Positions 53,103-62,033 of a DNA stretch of 64,000 bases are shown in pieces. The translations under genes and the position numbers were made by a program. The notes beneath the pieces are model-generated. The model saw only the letters and a list, made by a program, of their open reading frames with translations. It had not been told where the DNA came from and ran no database searches. How positions within the stretch are numbered: position 1 is the stretch's first letter; each line of letters opens with the position of its first letter. Origin of the DNA: an uncultured Archangium sp. (GTDB taxonomy: Bacteria > Myxococcota > Myxococcia > Myxococcales > Myxococcaceae); assembly GCA_903905455.1 (NCBI GenBank), contig CAIVGN010000133.1, positions 93,084 to 157,083 of the forward strand, given 5' to 3'.

Positions 53103-54596
53103 GTGGAGCTCTCTCTCAACGCCCTCGTCGAGAACCTCGACGATCTCTTCTTCGAACGCGCGACGCGCACCTGGCGCATCGCCTCTGGCGTGCAACGCGA
53201 CATGCCCGCGGTCGCCGAGCTGCCCGAGCTGGTCCGCCTCGAGGCCTGGCAGGTGGTCAGCGAGCTGCTGTCCAGCCCGCGCGTCGACGAGGCCAAGCGC
53301 GCTCGCCTCGTGTTGCTGCGCCGGCACCTCGCGCGGGCCTTCGTCGAGGCCCGGCTCACCGACGAGAGCACCAGGCTCACCCGCTTCTTCGAGGAGCACT
53401 CGTTCGTCGCCGCGGCCCGCACCTACACCCCGCGCGAGGCGATGAAGGAGCTGCCCCGCCTGGTGACCCGCGAGGCGCGCATCAACCTCGCGCAGGAGCT
53501 CTCGCTGCAGCTCGCGGCGAAGGACTCGTTGGCGGCGCGGCACCTGGATCGTGGCCTGGAGGCCATCGCCGAGCTCAAGCTGACCCCGGTGACCTTCGTC
53601 GAGGAGCTCCAGGGACGGCCGCTGGGCCCCCGCCTCGCCACCGCGGCCACGGTGCTCGCCGAGACCGGCGACGCGCACCTCGATCTCCTGGGCTACGCGC
53701 TCAAGAAGCTCGACCCGATGCTCACGCCCCGCGTGGCCGTGGAGCACGACGCCGACCGCGCGGCGCTGGCCCCGTGGCTCTTCGAGTCGTTCCGCCGCGA
53801 AGACCTGGTGCACGCCGTCAGCCGCTGCCTCGAGGACCTGGGGCTCTCGGCGAACGCCGACGGGCGCCTCACCGTGGACACCGAGGCCCGGCCCGGTCGC
53901 GACCCGCGACCCCGCTGCGTGGAGCTGCGCGTGCCCGACCAGGTGCGCCTGCTGCTCACGCCCGACCTCGGGCTCGAGACCTACGCCGGCTGGCTCTCGC
54001 ACTGGGGCATCGCGTTGCACCGCGCCCACGTGGGCCGCACCCTGCCCTTCGTCGAGCGGCGCCTGGGAGATCGCGCGGTGGTCGACGCCGTGGGCCTGTT
54101 CTTCGAGTCGTTCCTGCTCGAGGAGGGCTGGCTCAAGCGCTACCTCCGGCTCACCGCGAGCCAGGCGAGGGAAGCCGCGCGGGCCTTCGCCTTCCGCCAG
54201 CTCCACCAACTGCGGCGCACCGCGGCGCTCTCGCTCTACGCGGGCGAGGCCCTGTCTCGCGGGAGCTGGGCCGGGCTCACCGACGACTACGTGCCGCGGC
54301 TCTCCACCGCGCTGGGCGTCGAAGTGCCGCGGGGCGCGACGCTCTACGACGTCGACCTCTACCAGGACCACGCGGTGCGCCTCGACGCCTTCGCCCTCGA
54401 GCAGGCCATGCAGAAGGACGTGCAGGAGCGCTTCAACGAGGACTACTGGCGCAACCCGGCCACCGGGCGATGGTTGCTCGACCTCGCCGGCCGTGGGCAG
54501 CGCGACGACGCGGTGGCCGTGGGCAAGTTCCTCGAGGTGAAGGAGCTCTCGTTGTCCGATGCCGCGCGGCGCCGGGTGCTGGTGATGGGCGCCTGA
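53103..54596 (+). CDS. M3-like metallopeptidase lacking zinc-binding motif
   Basis: 497 residues, mostly helical, no signal peptide. The region PDQVRLLLTPDLGLETYAGW followed by LSHWGIALHRAHV corresponds to the active-site region of M3/PepF peptidases (family motif HEFGHALH). In that alignment the two zinc histidines and the glutamate are S299, H300 and I303, while G, A, L and the last H306 remain. A following LFFESFLLEEGWLKRY segment resembles the third-ligand helix of the family. It is therefore likely to be a non-catalytic relative used for binding. The assignment is by pattern, not by search. It lies 70 bases after the formate dehydrogenase genes on the same strand. Confidence 0.7.
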   Translation: MELSLNALVENLDDLFFERATRTWRIASGVQRDMPAVAELPELVRLEAWQVVSELLSSPRVDEAKRARLVLLRRHLARAFVEARLTDESTRLTRFFEEHSFVAAARTYTPREAMKELPRLVTREARINLAQELSLQLAAKDSLAARHLDRGLEAIAELKLTPVTFVEELQGRPLGPRLATAATVLAETGDAHLDLLGYALKKLDPMLTPRVAVEHDADRAALAPWLFESFRREDLVHAVSRCLEDLGLSANADGRLTVDTEARPGRDPRPRCVELRVPDQVRLLLTPDLGLETYAGWLSHWGIALHRAHVGRTLPFVERRLGDRAVVDAVGLFFESFLLEEGWLKRYLRLTASQAREAARAFAFRQLHQLRRTAALSLYAGEALSRGSWAGLTDDYVPRLSTALGVEVPRGATLYDVDLYQDHAVRLDAFALEQAMQKDVQERFNEDYWRNPATGRWLLDLAGRGQRDDAVAVGKFLEVKELSLSDAARRRVLVMGA

Positions 54597-54781
54597 GTCG
54601 GGAGTTCGGGTCTCGGCGCTGCAGGCCCCCACCTCTTCGACCGGCAGCGCTGAGGAAGCGACGCGCGGGGCGCGCCGCGAAGCCGAGACAAACACTCACT
54701 TGACGCGATGGGATGCGGCGGGCCGCCTCAATCAAGAATCCCGGTTTTGAGTTGCGGTCTCCGTACGGGTACCCTCGAACG

Positions 54782-55588
54782 ATGTCCCTTGACCGTCACG
54801 AACTCATCGACCTCGTCTCCGGAGCCGTGCCTCCCCTGGAATTCGCGCAACGCACCGGTCGCACCGAAGACGAGGCCCGGGCGCTTCGCGAGGCCTTTCT
54901 CCATGGCATGCGCGCGCAGGGCTCGGGCCTTCGGGCCGTGAGACGGAGGCCCCTGCGGGCGCTGCTGGTGGGTGCGCTGCTCGTGGCGGGCGTCGCGGTC
55001 GCGCAGACCCTCAACGTCTTCACCGCCAACACGCCGGCGGTGGCGGCGGACGTCAACGGCAACTTCTCGCTGCTCAAGACCTGGCTCGAGCAGAAAGTCG
55101 GCACCGTGGGGAGCAACAACATCACCACCTCGGGCGCGCTGAGCTCCGGCTCGCTGTCGACGGGCGCGTTGAGCTCCGGCTCACTGACGACGGGCGCGAT
55201 CAGTGCGACCAACGTCACCGCGACGGGAGACGTCTCGCTGGGGGCGAGCGGCAAGACGCTGAACCTCTTCGGCACCGTGGCGGCCTTCGGCGCGAGTACC
55301 GCCCTCACGTTGGGGACCGCCTCCACCGCGACGACGGACGGCCTGGTCGTCATGCTCCTCACGGGCACGGGTGGCTGCTCGGGTCCGGCGCAGGCCTTCG
55401 GTTATGCGGGCAACCTGAGCCCGACGCAGTTGAGGGGGCACACCTCGGCGCACGCTGGCTGCGGGGGCCAGGACTACGCGACCGCACAAGCGAGCTTCGT
55501 CATGCCCGTCCGCAAGGGGGAGCAGTACCGCGTGGACCTCGCCGGCTTGGGCACCGGGACGGCGTTCTTCTTTGCGCTGGGTCGGTGA
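54782..55588 (+). CDS. Membrane protein with repeated Ser/Thr/Gly stalk
   Basis: 268 residues from ATG 54782. Residues 1-50 are cytoplasmic and charged (DEARALREAFLHGMRA), a membrane helix follows (ALLVGALLVAGVAVAQT, about 60-76), and the rest is extracytoplasmic. Between about 118 and 155 there is a short tandem repeat: TTSGALSSGSLSTGALSSGS and similar units, as in tail-fibre or adhesin stalks. The C-terminal domain of about 110 residues has two Cys pairs (GTGGCSGPAQA, HAGCGGQDY). It may be an exposed fibre. The gap of 185 bases before it shows no gene. Confidence 0.7.
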   Translation: MSLDRHELIDLVSGAVPPLEFAQRTGRTEDEARALREAFLHGMRAQGSGLRAVRRRPLRALLVGALLVAGVAVAQTLNVFTANTPAVAADVNGNFSLLKTWLEQKVGTVGSNNITTSGALSSGSLSTGALSSGSLTTGAISATNVTATGDVSLGASGKTLNLFGTVAAFGASTALTLGTASTATTDGLVVMLLTGTGGCSGPAQAFGYAGNLSPTQLRGHTSAHAGCGGQDYATAQASFVMPVRKGEQYRVDLAGLGTGTAFFFALGR

Positions 55589-55715
55589 TGGGCTGGGAAC
55601 TGGGCCCCGACATGAGCACCGCCGAGGCGCCCGTGGATTCACCCTCGAAACCGCGCCGCCTCACGCCAGTCACCGTTGCCCCCCCGGCCGACCTCCGGGC
55701 CCTGGCGGAGTTCGC

Positions 55716-56725
55716 GTGACCGACCTCACGGAGGAGGCGCGCAACACGCTTCACGGCGCGATTCGGACGAACAACGGGCCGGTCCTCGCCGAGATGTTCG
55801 AACGTGGCCTCAGCGCGACGGACAGGAGTATTGCCCTGCGTGTCGCGGCCAGGGCCGATCGCCTCGAGGTCCTGCGCGCGCTGGTGAAGCTGGGGGCCGA
55901 GGCCGAGATTCAATTCAGCGCCGTGCTCGCCGCCCGGGAAGGCCATGCCTCGTGCGTGGACTACCTGCTGTCGGTCGGGGCGACGGTCGAGGGCGAGGTC
56001 GACGGCAACTCGGTCTTCTCTGCCTCCGCAGCCAATGGACACCTCGAGTGGGTCAAGACGCCGTGGCGGCAGGCCACGCCTCGCTCACGCGAAAGGCGCT
56101 CCGACTGGCGGCCCAGAACGGCCAGCGTGCCGTGCTCGAATTGCTCCTCGAGCGGGGGGTGCCCAGCGATGCAGCTGACGGTGACCTCTCGTCGCTGGGC
56201 GCGGCCGCGAGGGCGGGTCAGGCATTGCTCGTCGACCTGCTGGTCGCCCGGGGGGCTGACGTGGTTCGCCATGGAACGGCGGCACTGCTCTTCGCGCTCG
56301 AGCGGTCAGCGCCAGGGGCCGAGGCGCTCCTCGCCCACCTCTCAGCGCCGCTGAGCCCCGAGCAGTCGAGACAGGCGATCGCCCTGGCGAAGGAACTCGG
56401 AAACAGGCCCTTGATCGCCTCGGTCAAGCGGCTCTGGCACCTGGTGCTGGTGCTCCATGGAAACCTCGGCGCCTTCGAGCCCGAGAGGCACCCCTCGCTG
56501 ACCGAGGGCGCGGGAGTCGAGATCGACGGCGCGCCCCTCACGGAGCCACGAAGGCTCGAGCCAGGCGTCGAGCTGCAGGTTCGCGCCGACGAGCCTGGCC
56601 ACGGAGGGCACGTCGGTCCTGCCGGGGGCGTGATGGTCTTCGGCATGGGCCCGCCGTTACGCCGGCCGCCTGTCGGTCACCCACTGAGCCCGGCTTCCGC
56701 GGACCCGTTCAGCGCCCCTTGCTGA
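55716..56725 (+). pseudogene. Ankyrin-repeat protein gene, frameshifted
   Basis: Starts at GTG 55716 with GGAG upstream. The first part gives four ankyrin-like units (for example ADRLEVLRALVKLGAEAEIQ and EGHASCVDYLLSVGATV), then the frame breaks down after AANGHLEWVK near 56050. Another frame, displaced by one base (equivalent to one deleted base), picks up at once with DAVAAGHASLTRKALRLAAQ and continues ankyrin units (VLELLLERGV, LVDLLVARGAD) to the stop at 56725. Either the gene is broken or the sequence carries a single-base error. The end overlaps the convergent rhodanese gene. Confidence 0.7.
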
Positions 56726-57302
56726 CCACCGAGCCCTCGAAGGTGACGCGCTTGTCGTTGATGTTCACGAGCTCACCCAGCTCGTAGACGTTCCGGTACC
56801 CGTAGCCGTAGAGGTTGATGAAGGTGGGGACGTTGAGGGCCAGCATCAGCGGCTTGCGGTTGCCGAGGATCTGCGACTCCGGCAGCGCGCGCGGCGGGTC
56901 GTCGAAGCGCGGCGCCATCTTGGTCGCGAAGTCGACCTGGTCTCCGTCGAAGTTGTTGTTGCAGTAGATGAGGATGCGGGTGTTCGGGTCGGGGACCAGC
57001 TGGCGCAGGTTCTCCGCGGTGAAGTCCGAGAAGCTGAGGTTCCGGGCGCCCGCGAGGTGCTTGCGGTCGAAGCGGAACGCCGAGCGCGCGTCGAGCACCA
57101 CCGTCTTCGCGTCACGGCTCATCTCGAGGAAGGTGTCGAGGTCGACGAGCCGCTTCGCGCGAAAGCCCTCGACCTCCGCGACCAGCTCCTTGAAGTCAGC
57201 GAAGCTCACCATCGAGCGCGGGTACGGTTTCACGGGGGCTCCTTTGTTCGACTGCGCCAGCGCGGACGAGGCCAGCAAGAGGGACAGCACGAGGGACTTC
57301 AT
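56709..57302 (-). CDS. Periplasmic rhodanese-like protein
   Basis: 197 residues with signal peptide MKSLVLSLLLASSALAQ. A single rhodanese domain follows, with VVLDARSAFRFDRKHLAGAR and the active-site loop IYCNNNFDGD carrying the catalytic cysteine. It could transfer sulfane sulfur in the periplasm, or serve as a phosphatase-like or regulatory version. A C-terminal extension of about 70 residues (LNVPTFINLYGYGYRNVYEL) is unusual for a minimal rhodanese but fits periplasmic members. It is encoded just downstream of the short-chain dehydrogenase on the same strand. Confidence 0.85.
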   Translation of the reverse strand: MKSLVLSLLLASSALAQSNKGAPVKPYPRSMVSFADFKELVAEVEGFRAKRLVDLDTFLEMSRDAKTVVLDARSAFRFDRKHLAGARNLSFSDFTAENLRQLVPDPNTRILIYCNNNFDGDQVDFATKMAPRFDDPPRALPESQILGNRKPLMLALNVPTFINLYGYGYRNVYELGELVNINDKRVTFEGSVVSKGR

Positions 57303-57327
57303 CGGTGCCTCCTGGTGAGCAGCGCGG

Positions 57328-58173
57328 TCAGGGCGCCGGAGCGACTTCGGGCGGCAGCTTGAGCAGCGCCAGCGACATCGCCCACAGCTTCTCCTGCGCC
57401 GCCACGTCCAGGGCCGCCGCTGACGGGCTCTTCTCCACGAGGCCCTCGAAGTACTTCCCGGACACCGTCGCCAGCTCGGGCGCCATGGCCAGGTGCAGCG
57501 AGCCCAGCGCGCCTTCTTTCGGGCTGAGCAGGCCGCGCGTCGAGCCCGCGTGCGGCGCTTCCCGGGACAGCTCGGTGGCCACCACGCCGGGGTGCACCGC
57601 GTTGACCGTGACCCCGGTGCCTTCGAGGCGCCGCGCCAGCGCCAGGGTGAAGAGCACGTTGCACAGCTTCGACTGCCCGTAGGCGATGCCGCCCTGGTGC
57701 TTGCGCACCTTGAACTGCAGGTCCTCGAAGTCGACCTCGGCCTTGAAGTGCAGCGACGAGGTGAGCACCACCACCCGCGACGGCGCGCTGCGCTCGAGCA
57801 GGGGCCGCAGCGCGTTGGTCAGCAGGAAGGGCCCGAGGTGGTTGACCGCGAAGGTGGTCTCGAAGCCGTCGGGGGTCTTGCGGCGGGTGCGCGGCCACAC
57901 CCCGGCGTTGTTCACCAGCAGGTCGAGGCGCGGGTACTTCGCCTCGAAGCGGGTGACGAAGTTCCGGGTGCGCGCCACGTTCGCGAGGTCGAGCATCATC
58001 ACCACGGCGTTCTCGTTGCCGGTGCTGGCGACGAGCTCGGCGCGGGCGGCCTCCCCCCTGGCGAGATCGCGGCAGGCGAGCACCACGGTGGCGCCCCGGG
58101 CGAGCAGCCCCCGCGCAGTCTCGAGGCCCAGGCCGGTGTTCGCTCCGGTGACGATGGCAATCTTTCCCAGCAT
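57328..58173 (-). CDS. Short-chain dehydrogenase/reductase
   Basis: 281 residues. Classical SDR: NAD(P)-binding TGANTGLG (9-16), LVNNAGVW, serine-bearing strand VVVLTSSLHF, catalytic YGQSK and a VNAVHPGVVATEL segment. The sequence type resembles retinol dehydrogenase-like members that act on lipophilic alcohols or ketones. The substrate is unknown. A signal or membrane anchor is not seen. The divergent AlkB-like gene starts 55 bases away. Confidence 0.92.
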   Translation of the reverse strand: MLGKIAIVTGANTGLGLETARGLLARGATVVLACRDLARGEAARAELVASTGNENAVVMMLDLANVARTRNFVTRFEAKYPRLDLLVNNAGVWPRTRRKTPDGFETTFAVNHLGPFLLTNALRPLLERSAPSRVVVLTSSLHFKAEVDFEDLQFKVRKHQGGIAYGQSKLCNVLFTLALARRLEGTGVTVNAVHPGVVATELSREAPHAGSTRGLLSPKEGALGSLHLAMAPELATVSGKYFEGLVEKSPSAAALDVAAQEKLWAMSLALLKLPPEVAPAP

Positions 58174-58227
58174 GGAGGCGTTCTGTCAGGGGATGCGCCC
58201 GCTGTCGCTGGTGCTAGACCTCGCCGC

Positions 58228-59094
58228 ATGGAGGCAGCGCTCGCACCCCTTGCCGGCAACGAGGCCCTCGAGGTGCCCGGCTTCTCGTACCTGCCCCGGT
58301 TCATCACCGAGGCCGAGAGCGCGGAGCTGCTGCGCTACTTCGGCTCGCTCAAGCCCATCTGGGAATCGCGGCACGCGGGCGATCGTGCGGGGCGCAGCGA
58401 GAGCGGTTCGCGGCGGCTGACCCGGCCCGTGTACTGGCTGGGGGCGTGGCAGTTCGCGTGCCTCGGCTACTACGCGGCGCCCGACTACCTCGACGAGAAG
58501 TGCCTGCGCGCCGAGCCGTTCCCGGCCGTGATGCAGGGCATCCTCGACCGGCTGACCGAGAAGGTGGCGGCGCACCACGCCAACTCGAGCCTGGGCGCGC
58601 TGCCCAACACCTGCCTCATCAACTATTACGGCAGCGAGCTGACGGTGGACGCGAAGGGGCGGCCGCAGCCCCGGGACTACGCGCGCCTCAAGATGCACCG
58701 CGATGGGGAGCCGGGCCCGGTGGTGATGTTCAGCATCGGCCAGCCGGCGCTCTTCGAGTTCGTCGATGGCGACCGGCCCACCGAGCCCGAGCTGGCGCTG
58801 TGGCTCAAGAACCGCTCGGTGGTCATCTTCAGCGGCCCGCACTTCAAGGATCACCTGTACCACCGGGTGACGCGGGTCCGGTACGGCGACGCCCCGGTGA
58901 TGCCCGAGGTGGTCGACGACTTCCGGCTGCGACGGGTGAGCGTGTCGTTCCGCTTCGTGCCGCCGACGCACATCAAGGCGCTCAGCGAGTTCAGCGAGCC
59001 CGCACAGGCCGAAGTGCGGGGGTACGTGGAGCAGCTCGCCACCAGCTCGCCGCACTTTCGCGCGGAGCTCGAGGCGACGCCCCCGAAGGAGTGA
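58228..59094 (+). CDS. AlkB-like 2-oxoglutarate/Fe(II) dioxygenase
   Basis: 288 residues from ATG 58228. Jelly-roll oxygenase of the AlkB family: INYYGSE, iron ligands H157 and D159 in KMHRDGEPGP, distal histidine H212 in LYHRVTRVR with R218 for 2-oxoglutarate, and a final SVSFRFV strand. AlkB enzymes remove alkyl lesions from nucleic acids by oxidation; some act on other substrates. It is longer than E. coli AlkB (216 residues), the extra part being at both ends. It is an additional DNA-damage candidate next to the two photolyases of the window. Confidence 0.88.
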   Translation: MEAALAPLAGNEALEVPGFSYLPRFITEAESAELLRYFGSLKPIWESRHAGDRAGRSESGSRRLTRPVYWLGAWQFACLGYYAAPDYLDEKCLRAEPFPAVMQGILDRLTEKVAAHHANSSLGALPNTCLINYYGSELTVDAKGRPQPRDYARLKMHRDGEPGPVVMFSIGQPALFEFVDGDRPTEPELALWLKNRSVVIFSGPHFKDHLYHRVTRVRYGDAPVMPEVVDDFRLRRVSVSFRFVPPTHIKALSEFSEPAQAEVRGYVEQLATSSPHFRAELEATPPKE

Positions 59095-59134
59095 GCGAGG
59101 GGAACCGAAGCCGGCTCCCCTCAGCCCACGGGCT

Positions 59135-59434
59135 TCACTTCTTGGACAGCTTGGCGGCGATCTTCGACTTCACCGCGCTCTTCGTGGCCGCCTTCACGCC
59201 CTTGCCCTGGTGGGCGCGCAGGCCGCGCAGCAGCTGCATCTCGATGAGCAACAGCTCGTCGCCCAGCTCCTCGTTCCCATTGTGCGCCTGCGGCAGAGCC
59301 GCCTTCTTGTCGAAGGTCGCCCCGTACCGCATCCGCAATGCGTGCTCTTCGCGCGTCGTGGTGGTCGCCGTCTTCAACGCCGTCGCCACCACCTGCTTCG
59401 TCACCACCGCGGTGTTGCTACCCTTGCGCTCCAT
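59135..59434 (-). CDS. Small basic hypothetical protein
   Basis: 99 residues from ATG 59434 with AGGGAC upstream. Helical and basic, with LGDELLLIEMQLLRGLRA in the middle and a Lys/Ala tail (KAATKSAVKSKIAAKLSKK) resembling histone-like or DNA-binding tails. No family is recognised. The 193 bases upstream, to 59627, hold no gene; they are relatively A/T-rich and may contain its promoter. Confidence 0.65.
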   Translation of the reverse strand: MERKGSNTAVVTKQVVATALKTATTTTREEHALRMRYGATFDKKAALPQAHNGNEELGDELLLIEMQLLRGLRAHQGKGVKAATKSAVKSKIAAKLSKK

Positions 59435-59627
59435 GGAGTCCCTGTCCTTTTCCAGTACCTGAACAACCGGCCATGTACGATGCGGCTGAGCCGCAACTAG
59501 TGGGCACTGTAGCGATCGCAGCCGACCCCGCAAATTTTCGGACTGAGATTTCCGGCGCGCGGACAGGGGCCTTCGGAGCGCCGAAAAGCGTCCTGCATTC
59601 AGACACTTGCCTCAGTGAGAGGAAGAC

Positions 59628-60641
59628 CTACTCGGCGTCGTCGTCGGGGGCGTCCGGGCCACCGGGCCCAGGAACACCGCCGTCAGCCGACTTCCGCTCG
59701 ATGCCAAAGCGCACCAGGGCGGCGGCGATGCCATCGGGCTTGTCCTCGTCGGGGAGGAACTGCTTGGGGGCCTCGATGGCGGGCAGCTTGCCGATGCCGC
59801 CGAGGCTGGAGTCGACGACGAGGCGCAGCTCCGACTCGACCTCTTCGTTCTTCACGCCGATGCGGCCGTCGAGGCGGGCCTTGAGCACCACGCTGGTCTC
59901 GGCGTCGACGTAGACCTCGCCCTGGAGGGTGCGGGGCGTGCGGGCGTCGTAGAAGAGGCGGCGGCGCTTGGTGGTCTCGTCGGGGCCGGCCTTGGGCAGC
60001 GCGATGGACGGCAGCCTGGAGTCGCTCTCGGCGGGGGCTTCGGCGAGGGTGACGACGTACTTCCAGGCGGTGCGGCCCTCGAGGCTCGAGGTGCCCTGGG
60101 CGTTGAGCTTGAGGCGGCCGCGGAAGAGCTGGTCGAAGTCGCGTAGGGCGCCGGAGGCCTCTTCGCGGACCCGCTCGGCCATGCCGCGGTCGCGCAGGCG
60201 CTGGCGGAAGGTGCCGGCGCCGTCCTTGCCGTAGGTGCTGCGGGCATAGACCTTGCCGGCGACGCGGAGGATTTCGACGCCCTGCTCGTTGGTGTTGGCC
60301 ATGCGGGCGAGGAAATCGCCGGACATGCCGCCGGGGCCGGAGAGCAGCTCGCGGGTCTCCTTGAGGCGCACGTTCTTGCCGGCGGAGGTCCATTCCCAGG
60401 TGACGGTGGCGTTGTAGGTGTGGGGCCCGATGCGCTCGGTGGTCTCGGCGGCGCCCATGCCGAGGATGCGGCGGCTGATGCTGACGCTGGCGGCGGCCTC
60501 CTCGGGCGGGAGCTTCTGGCTCGCAGCGGCGACGGCCTGGGGCGGATCTTCGGGGGAAAAGATGCGCTTCTTGGCCGCCTGGTCGACGGGATCCTTGCAG
60601 GCAGCGAAGGCGCACAGCGCAATGACGAGAGACCGCTTCAC
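59628..60641 (-). CDS. Putative lipoprotein
   Basis: 337 residues with lipobox SLVIALCAFAAC (cysteine near residue 15). A mature domain of about 290 residues has alternating beta strands and helices (TVTWEWTSAGKNVRLKETRE, ARSTYGKDGAGTFRQ), and a Asp/Gly/Pro-rich acidic tail (DGGVPGPGGPDAPDDDAE). I do not recognise the family. It is divergent from the DUF2058 gene with 77 bases between. Confidence 0.75.
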   Translation of the reverse strand: MKRSLVIALCAFAACKDPVDQAAKKRIFSPEDPPQAVAAASQKLPPEEAAASVSISRRILGMGAAETTERIGPHTYNATVTWEWTSAGKNVRLKETRELLSGPGGMSGDFLARMANTNEQGVEILRVAGKVYARSTYGKDGAGTFRQRLRDRGMAERVREEASGALRDFDQLFRGRLKLNAQGTSSLEGRTAWKYVVTLAEAPAESDSRLPSIALPKAGPDETTKRRRLFYDARTPRTLQGEVYVDAETSVVLKARLDGRIGVKNEEVESELRLVVDSSLGGIGKLPAIEAPKQFLPDEDKPDGIAAALVRFGIERKSADGGVPGPGGPDAPDDDAE

Positions 60642-60718
60642 GAGGCGGAGGACCCTACCTGTGCCCCCCCCTCGCTGCCAGTGTGGATTGCCGCCCGTGC
60701 GCTGCTATACGCGCGCCC

Positions 60719-61507
60719 ATGCAGAGCCTCCGCGACAAGCTCCTCAAAGCCGGCCTCGTCACCGAAGAATCAGCGAAGAAGGCCGAGGCGGAGAAAGCTG
60801 CCCAGCCCGTGCGTGCGCCGCAAAGCGCGCGCCGCGATGACCGGCCTCCCCGCCGGGACGACCGCCCGCCTCCGCGCCGAGACGATCGGCCGCCCCCGCG
60901 TCGTGACGATCGCCCGGCGCCGCGCCGTGACGATCGCCCGGCCGCGCCCGTGCGCCGCGAGACCGTGCGCCGGGACGAGCCGGTGCTCGCGCGCGTGCCC
61001 AAGCTGGCCCCGATGCAGGGCAGCAAGGAATCGCACCGCCTGCAGGCTCGCAAGCAGCTCGAGCTCGACAAGTCGCTGCGTGACCTGGTGCACGCCAACA
61101 CCGTGCCCATCGACATCGGCGCGACGCCCTTCTACTTCGTGACGCGCAAGAACAAGCTGCGCCGCCTCGAGTTGACCGAAGCGCAGGCGAAGATGCTGGA
61201 GAACGGCGAGCTGGCCGTCGTCGAGCGTCCGGACCCGGACAAGATCGAGCACGCGCTGGTGACCCCCGACATCGCCTCGCAGATGCTGGCGCTCTCGGAG
61301 CGCTCGGTGCGCTTCCTCAACAAGGAGGGCGCGAAGGTCGGCTTCCTCTCGGACGAGGAGATCAACGCCCGCGCCTCGGAGGCCGACGCGCCTGCCGAGC
61401 CCGAGGCCTCCGCGGCCCCTGCGGCGAGCCCGGACGGCGTGGTGGCCGAGCCCAAGCCGGCGGAGGCCGACTTCTTCATCACCATCAAGCGAGCGCCCAA
61501 GCCGTGA
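60719..61507 (+). CDS. DUF2058 family protein with RRDDRPP repeats
   Basis: 262 residues from ATG 60719. It begins MQSLRDKLLKAGLVTEESAK like DUF2058 proteins (YaiL group, thought to be nucleoid or polynucleotide-associated). Between about residues 38 and 78 there are six tandem Arg/Asp/Pro units (RRDDRPP type), then a conserved C-terminal part: LVHANTVPIDIGATPFYFVT, EQMLALSERSVRFLNKEGAK-like helix and an acidic Pro/Ala tail. The basic repeats may contact nucleic acid. The stop overlaps the next start (GTGA). Confidence 0.82.
   Translation: MQSLRDKLLKAGLVTEESAKKAEAEKAAQPVRAPQSARRDDRPPRRDDRPPPRRDDRPPPRRDDRPAPRRDDRPAAPVRRETVRRDEPVLARVPKLAPMQGSKESHRLQARKQLELDKSLRDLVHANTVPIDIGATPFYFVTRKNKLRRLELTEAQAKMLENGELAVVERPDPDKIEHALVTPDIASQMLALSERSVRFLNKEGAKVGFLSDEEINARASEADAPAEPEASAAPAASPDGVVAEPKPAEADFFITIKRAPKP
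60829..60950 (+). repeat. In-frame tandem repeat coding RRDDRPP units
   Basis: About six imperfect 18-21 base units (CGCCGTGACGATCGCCCG type) inside the DUF2058 gene. The copy number is likely to vary between strains, as whole units keep the frame. Confidence 0.7.
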
Positions 61508-62007
61508 CCTCGCCGCCGAACCTCCCTCTCTCGGAGCGCCGCATCGACATCTTCTTCGCGGTGCTCTTCGTCATCTTTGCGGTGACGTCGGGCATCAGCG
61601 ATGCGATCCCCACCCTGGGGATCGAGATGTCGCCTGACTCGCCCAACGCGCTGGCGCGCGCCAACTACTGGTACGCGGTGGACGCCGACCCGCTCTTCAT
61701 GCACCCGCCGATCTGGATGCGGTTCGTCACGGGCATGTCGACGTTCGTGTACGGGCCGTTCTACCTGCTGCTGTCCTGGTGCCTGGTGAAGGGCAAGAAC
61801 TGGATCCAGCTCCCCTCGGTGATCTACGCGACGCTGATCGCCGGCAACACCGGCATCCTGGTGTTCGGCGTGGAGTTCTTCGGGGAGCCCCAGTTCCGCA
61901 CGCAGAACGCGTTCAAGTTCCTCTCGTTCAACCTGCCCTACGTGCTCATGCCGCTGCTGTTGTTGGCGCGCATGCGCAAGCCGATGCCCTTCACGCGCAA
62001 GTTCTAG
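61504..62007 (+). CDS. EXPERA-domain (emopamil-binding-like) membrane protein
   Basis: 167 residues; GTG 61504 overlaps the stop of the DUF2058 gene. Four membrane helices of the EXPERA fold are visible: RIDIFFAVLFVIFAVTSGIS, FVTGMSTFVYGPFYLLLSW, LPSVIYATLIAGNTGILVFG and FNLPYVLMPLLLLARM, with the acidic and aromatic residues typical for sterol-isomerase, sigma-2-receptor and TM6SF-like proteins (NYWYAVDADPLFMHPPIWMR). In eukaryotes these bind sterols; the bacterial role is open. Confidence 0.8.
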   Translation: MTSPPNLPLSERRIDIFFAVLFVIFAVTSGISDAIPTLGIEMSPDSPNALARANYWYAVDADPLFMHPPIWMRFVTGMSTFVYGPFYLLLSWCLVKGKNWIQLPSVIYATLIAGNTGILVFGVEFFGEPQFRTQNAFKFLSFNLPYVLMPLLLLARMRKPMPFTRKF

Positions 62008-62033
62008 GCAGGCCACGTAAGTTCCCGGGCGGG

